From positions 1 to 8,719 of the forward strand of contig JACQIJ010000010.1 of assembly GCA_016198545.1 (NCBI GenBank): a stretch of DNA of 8,719 nt, in the 5' to 3' direction. Below the pieces are notes generated by a model, which worked only from the letters and a program-made list of their open reading frames with translations, searched no databases and had not been told where the DNA came from. This stretch comes from Pseudomonadota bacterium. Lineage in GTDB: Bacteria; Pseudomonadota; Alphaproteobacteria; Micavibrionales; Micavibrionaceae. Positions 5,865-8,719 of this stretch are shown here, piece by piece. The first letter of the stretch is position 1; every line of letters starts with the position of its first letter. Both the position numbers and the translations under genes were made by a program.

Positions 5865-6116
5865 ATGACCGCAAAAAAACAGATTTCCATTGAAAATCTG
5901 AGTTTTGAAGCCGCTTTGGGCGAGCTTGAAACAATCGTGCGCAACATGGAAACGGGCAAGGCGCCGCTCGAGGATTCCATCGCCTCGTACGAGCGCGGCG
6001 CAGCCCTGAAAAAATATTGCGAAAAAAAGCTGGCCGAAGCACGATCGAAAATCGAGAAAATCAGCATCAGCGAAAGCGGCGCGGTAAAAACGGAACCGTT
6101 CGGGGAACAGGAGTAG
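5865..6116 (+). CDS. xseB: Exodeoxyribonuclease VII small subunit
   Basis: XseB forms exonuclease VII with the catalytic subunit XseA, degrading single-stranded DNA to oligonucleotides in mismatch repair and DNA damage responses. This 83-aa protein has the usual length and the family signature: SFEAALGELETIVRNMETGK (13-32), then PLEDSIASYERGAALKKYCE, then a Lys/Glu-rich helix (KKLAEARSKIEKI). These two helices form the coiled-coil that binds XseA. xseA itself is not in the window. It has a strong GGGGGAA ribosome binding site and is followed by ispA with a 2-base gap, an arrangement common in proteobacteria, so the two genes share a transcript. Confidence 0.95.
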   Translation: MTAKKQISIENLSFEAALGELETIVRNMETGKAPLEDSIASYERGAALKKYCEKKLAEARSKIEKISISESGAVKTEPFGEQE

Positions 6117-6118
6117 CT

Positions 6119-7030
6119 ATGCCTTCACCAAGGGAAGCCAGTCAAAGCCTTCAGGAAAAACTTAACGAAACGCTGGAAGCGGTAAACAAGACAATTACAC
6201 GGCTCCTCCCGGAGACCGACCTGCCGGAGGCGCGCCTGTTCGACGCGATGCGTTACGGTACGCTGAACGGCGGCAAACGCATGCGCCCGTTCATGGTGAT
6301 GCAATCGGCGAAGATCTTCAACGTCGATATGAAGCGCGCGCGGCGCGCGGCAGCGGCGGTAGAGTTAGTTCACTGCTATTCACTGATACACGACGACCTG
6401 CCGGCGATGGATAATGCCGACATGCGGCGCGGCAAGCCATCTACCCACAAGAAATTCGATGACGCTACGGCTATCCTTGCGGGCGACGCGCTGCTGGCGC
6501 TTGCGTTCGAGATTTTGTCGGACCCCGAAACGCATGAAGACCCGCGCGTACGCTGCGAACTGGTCAAGGAACTGGCGTTGGCCGCCGGCGGACAAGGGCT
6601 GTGCGGCGGACAGATGCTCGATCTGCTTGGAGAGAAGGAAGAATTCGATCTCGGAACAATTAGCCGGTTGCAGCGCATGAAAACAGGCCGCCTGATGACT
6701 TTTGCCTGTGAGGCGGGCGCCATTTTGGGCAAAGCGGGAGAACCGCAGCGCAAGGCGTTGTGCAACTTCGCGCAGGATCTCGGCCATGCCTTCCAGGTAA
6801 CGGACGACATCCTCGACGTAGAGGGCGAGGTCATCCATCTCGGCAAACCGACAAAGAAGGACGACAAGGCCGGAAAATCCACGTTCGTCTCCGCTATGGG
6901 CAAGGAACAGGCCAAGGCCCGCGCCGAAATGCTGGTGCAGCAGGCAATCCGCCACCTCCACATCTTCCAGGGCGACCGTGCCGAAACCCTCAAGGAACTG
7001 GCGATGTATGTGTTGAAGAGAAGGGCTTAA
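6119..7030 (+). CDS. ispA: Farnesyl diphosphate synthase (polyprenyl synthetase)
   Basis: This 303-aa trans-isoprenyl diphosphate synthase condenses IPP with DMAPP and then geranyl diphosphate to give farnesyl diphosphate, used for undecaprenyl phosphate, quinones and hopanoids. Motifs in order: GGKRMRP (51-57); first aspartate-rich motif DDLPAMD (D92, D93, D98) preceded by HCYSLIH, as in E. coli-type IspA; GGQGLCGGQMLDL (157-169); KTGRL (188-192); FQVTDDILD (225-233, second aspartate-rich motif D229, D230, D233); and KPTKKDDKAGKST (243-255). The usual run of aspartates after the first motif is partly replaced (DNADM). Start 6119 is chosen because AGGAG lies at 6109-6113 and homologs begin there; a longer frame from 6017 overlaps xseB. 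A role as geranylgeranyl synthase is less likely. No dxs follows. Confidence 0.94.
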   Translation: MPSPREASQSLQEKLNETLEAVNKTITRLLPETDLPEARLFDAMRYGTLNGGKRMRPFMVMQSAKIFNVDMKRARRAAAAVELVHCYSLIHDDLPAMDNADMRRGKPSTHKKFDDATAILAGDALLALAFEILSDPETHEDPRVRCELVKELALAAGGQGLCGGQMLDLLGEKEEFDLGTISRLQRMKTGRLMTFACEAGAILGKAGEPQRKALCNFAQDLGHAFQVTDDILDVEGEVIHLGKPTKKDDKAGKSTFVSAMGKEQAKARAEMLVQQAIRHLHIFQGDRAETLKELAMYVLKRRA

Positions 7031-7079
7031 CGCCATTCTCTTCTCAGTCATGCCTTTATGCTGGCACGTATAGAACCAA

Positions 7080-7541
7080 TCAGGGAGCGGGTGAAGGATC
7101 TGTCTTAGGATTTTCAATCATTCCAAAAAGCTGCCTGAACACTGGCGTATCGCTATTCAGCGTGATGATTTTCTTACCCTGCGCAATCAATGTATCAAGA
7201 ATTTTGACGCCTTTTTTCATGTCTTCCATGACCGCGTCTCTATTCTTCATATCCGCTGGCAGATCTTTCATTGTGTTAACAAGCGATTCCTGCAAATACG
7301 AAACGCTGAATTTTGCTGATGATGTCCCCATAATAAATTCATAACCCCCATCAGGAAGTTGTTTACCAACTCTGCCCTCGCCTATAATCAGGCCATCAGA
7401 CTCAGCTAGGTTGGCAACCTGACTAAAGACGGGATTAAAGGCTTCAAAGGTCGGCATTGCTTCCTGCGCAAACACACCGGTTGCCGTCAGCCCCATGAGA
7501 GCAACAACCAAAAAAGGCGCTTTTTTCTTCATTATCTTCAT
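7080..7541 (-). CDS. Secreted protein of unknown function
   Basis: A 153-aa protein with a clear signal peptide: lysines at 2, 5, 6 and 7, a hydrophobic core (about 9-22) and a VFA-Q cleavage site near residue 25. The mature part of about 128 residues has no cysteine. It begins with a segment rich in Phe and Ala (PTFEAFNPVFSQVANL), has a Gly-rich middle (GLIIGEGRVGKQLPDGGYEF), and then a charged, probably helical second half with many Lys, Asp and Met. It ends in a short Pro-rich tail. I recognise no family. The start is supported by GGAGAA 5 bases upstream. It faces ispA, with 49 bases between the stop codons, and no terminator hairpin is evident there. It should be a soluble periplasmic or secreted protein; function unknown. 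Confidence 0.7.
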   Translation of the reverse strand: MKIMKKKAPFLVVALMGLTATGVFAQEAMPTFEAFNPVFSQVANLAESDGLIIGEGRVGKQLPDGGYEFIMGTSSAKFSVSYLQESLVNTMKDLPADMKNRDAVMEDMKKGVKILDTLIAQGKKIITLNSDTPVFRQLFGMIENPKTDPSPAP

Positions 7542-7681
7542 AAAAATTCTCCATATGCTAAAAATTTAGATTGGGAACTACTATCAAATGCAAATACAAA
7601 AATAAAGGAAATAGCTGAATGCTCTTGACGCAGCGCGGCAATCCATGTTTTGCTGAATTCGTGAAAATTTGTGAAATACAT
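7538..7681 (-). CDS. Doubtful 47-codon ORF upstream of the secreted protein
   Basis: An ATG at 7681, with GGGAAGAAAG about 6 bases upstream, opens a 47-codon frame. It ends in a TGA overlapping the next start by four bases (ATGA), as in translationally coupled pairs. The product is rich in Phe and Ser with a hydrophobic middle (ISFIFVFAF). The composition is not strongly protein-like, and the region also holds a tandem repeat that could be regulatory. It could be a leader peptide or chance. Confidence 0.2.
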   Translation of the reverse strand: MYFTNFHEFSKTWIAALRQEHSAISFIFVFAFDSSSQSKFLAYGEFL

Positions 7682-7830
7682 TCTGCTTTCTTCCCAAAAC
7701 CCGCATCCGGCGATGTGGGCCTTTGCCGCGTCACATCTCTCCGACGACGCTGAGCCGCAGACACGGCCCACAAATAAAAAATCACACCAACATCAACGGG
7801 ACGCAGAACGCGATCTAAAAGGAGAGAGCT
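7542..7830. other. Divergent intergenic region with mixed signals
   Basis: This 289-base stretch separates the divergent genes at 7541 and 7831. It is AT-rich near 7560-7620, holds two tandem 10-mers at 7657-7676, and a short GATGTG/CACATC inverted pair near 7713-7737. It must contain both promoters, but no convincing -35/-10 pair was found for either gene. A TTGACG at 7625-7630 has only a poor -10 after it. Confidence 0.4.
7657..7676. repeat. Two tandem 10-bp repeats, possible operator
   Basis: ATTCGTGAAA at 7657-7666 is followed directly by ATTTGTGAAA at 7667-7676, identical at nine of ten positions. A 10-bp period puts both copies on the same face of the helix, as in many direct-repeat operators. 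They lie 116 bases upstream of the 7541 start and 155 bases upstream of the 7831 start. Confidence 0.35.
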
Positions 7831-8232
7831 ATGATTGAACTCATTTATAAACAGACCGAAACGGACGGCGCTCTTGTCCCGGCCGGAGACGAACTCCACA
7901 TACGGACGAAGGAGCCCCTGCCTCTGACCCCGTTATTCGAGGCCGCCATCTTTCAACCCGACAGCCCGGATGAGGATGACTGGGTAGGGTATGAAATATA
8001 CGGGTGTAATAATGGTGGAGTATTATGGTGCGACGGTGTTGGACGCGGAGCGCCCGATGCTCACAATCCCTATGTTAAGCAGGAAGATAATACGTTCGTT
8101 TATAAAACGGGCGCGATTACCCTGACGATTGCCTTCAAGAACACCCACCGGACAGCCAGCCTTACGCTGGAGGGATCAAGGGACGCCAAGTATGACGGCA
8201 TCCGGCGCTTCACCCTCAAACACGACGCATGA
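7831..8232 (+). CDS. Cytoplasmic protein of unknown function, 133 aa
   Basis: A 133-aa acidic protein without signal peptide or membrane segment. It has a strong AAGGAGAG ribosome binding site 4 bases before the ATG. The composition suggests a compact beta-rich fold: alternating hydrophobic stretches (ELHIRTKEPLPLTPLFEAAIF at the start, FVYKTGAITLTIAFKN and RTASLTLEG later), with an aromatic and Gly-rich centre around residues 51-73 (DDWVGYEIYGC, GGVLWCDGVGRG). The two cysteines, C59 and C67, sit close together and could bind a metal, though two ligands alone are weak evidence. I recognise no family. It converges on the next gene with 24 bases between stop codons and seems to be a single-gene unit. 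Confidence 0.65.
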   Translation: MIELIYKQTETDGALVPAGDELHIRTKEPLPLTPLFEAAIFQPDSPDEDDWVGYEIYGCNNGGVLWCDGVGRGAPDAHNPYVKQEDNTFVYKTGAITLTIAFKNTHRTASLTLEGSRDAKYDGIRRFTLKHDA

Positions 8233-8256
8233 AAAAAAGATAAATGATCGGAACGA

Positions 8257-8685
8257 TTACCGTCTACAGACAGGGGGCCTCTCCGACCGGAACAAAAGAA
8301 CGGACACTTGGTAGCCTTTCCAGTACCAATCCGGGTAGCCATCGCTAAGCCTCTGGACTCTTGCGAAGTCGTTCGGATAGACCGGAAACCTGCGGGCCCC
8401 CCAGACCCAGCCGGAGGGAATGGAGCCACTCGTATCGAAAGCGCCCTTCAAAAGACCCTTGTTGATGACGTTCACCTGGAAAAGATGCAGTTCGACATCG
8501 CTGCCCAGATGCGCATTCTGACTGGCGGCAAAATCCATCGTCTCTTCCCATTGCTTGGTAAGAGAACTTTTCCCCCTACGAACGCCATAAGCTTTTGCGA
8601 ATATGTTCAGACCCTTGTCCGTGCCAACATAAACCCAACTATCCTTTACATCGCCCAATTTAAGAATTTTCTCTTTTTTAACCAT
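8257..8685 (-). CDS. DUF1566/C-type-lectin-like domain protein
   Basis: A 142-aa protein without signal peptide. It resembles, from memory, the DUF1566/Lcl-like family, whose members read W-x-x-A-M-x-Y/F-A, then a helper helix with ELN, then N-K-G-A-L-K-G-T-F, then GSYPAGWYWSSS, then FSDG...W...KG..LSVR.VR. Matching parts here are QWEETMDFAASQNAHL (45-60), VELHLFQVN (64-72), NKGLLKGAFDTSGSIPSGW (75-93), and RLSDGYPDWYWKGYQVSVLL (111-130). The usual WYWSSS is changed to VWGAR. The family has a C-type-lectin-like fold; some members are the variable targets of diversity-generating retroelements, others bind unknown ligands. GGAGG about 9 bases before the ATG supports the start. The basic end (RPPVCRR) is unusual. 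The region beyond the window is not visible. Confidence 0.62.
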   Translation of the reverse strand: MVKKEKILKLGDVKDSWVYVGTDKGLNIFAKAYGVRRGKSSLTKQWEETMDFAASQNAHLGSDVELHLFQVNVINKGLLKGAFDTSGSIPSGWVWGARRFPVYPNDFARVQRLSDGYPDWYWKGYQVSVLLFRSERPPVCRR

Positions 8686-8719
8686 GATCTTTTTCCTCCC
8701 ATAATAAAATTCTGAAAAA

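Noticed and set aside
6017..6118. Upstream extension of ispA from 6017
   Set aside because: The added 34 residues overlap xseB out of frame and are Arg/Asn-rich; AGGAG before 6119 and the family length support the shorter start.
7031..7079. Terminator hairpin between ispA and the convergent secreted-protein gene
   Set aside because: Only a 4-bp TGCC/GGCA pair with no T-run is visible.
7558..7899. 113-aa minus-strand frame crossing the start of the 7831 gene
   Set aside because: It overlaps a plus-strand gene with a strong ribosome binding site, has no start signal of its own, and its composition is not protein-like.
1..8719. CRISPR arrays, tRNA or rRNA genes, insertion sequences
   Set aside because: No regular direct repeats, cloverleaf-like sequence, transposase motif or terminal inverted repeats were seen on either strand.

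Overview
The window looks like part of an alphaproteobacterial chromosome. The moderately GC-rich sequence carries a coding order (phosphoheptose isomerase, histone-deacetylase-like hydrolase, xseB, ispA) of a kind known from Rhodospirillales-like and Micavibrio-like genomes. The order-level placement is a guess from gene order and codon use. No RNA gene, mobile element or CRISPR array was seen.

Left part (1-1879, minus strand): an operon-like run of three paralogous exported proteins built on the Nudix fold. Transcription order is the 203-aa gene (1757 to 1146), the 191-aa gene (1119 to 544) and the 178-aa gene (544 to 8). Each has a signal peptide, an AAGC motif just after it, and exactly two cysteines in the predicted mature part. 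Only the last gene keeps a complete Nudix catalytic box; the other two are degenerate. The 122-bp leader region upstream holds an 11-bp inverted repeat and two tandem DnaA-box-like nonamers. This is the most unusual part of the window.

Middle part: ispH (2827 to 1880, minus) makes the isoprenoid precursors IPP and DMAPP. It is divergent from a plus-strand run (2940-5507) of a Pro/Ala-tailed lipoprotein, gmhA (LPS heptose pathway) and a zinc deacetylase-like protein. These three genes overlap by 1 and 8 bases, so translation is probably coupled. A 52-codon minus-strand gene (5679 to 5521) lies in the following gap. Then come xseB (exonuclease VII small subunit) and ispA (farnesyl diphosphate synthase), which starts 2 bases after xseB ends. 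IspH supplies the substrates that IspA condenses, so two steps of isoprenoid synthesis sit about 3 kb apart; dxs, often found after ispA in related bacteria, is absent.

Right part (7031-8719): an accessory-looking, less GC-rich stretch of isolated genes in alternating orientation. It holds an unrecognised secreted protein (7541 to 7080, minus), an unrecognised 133-aa cytoplasmic protein (7831-8232, plus), and a protein resembling the DUF1566/C-type-lectin-like family (8685 to 8257, minus) at the window edge.
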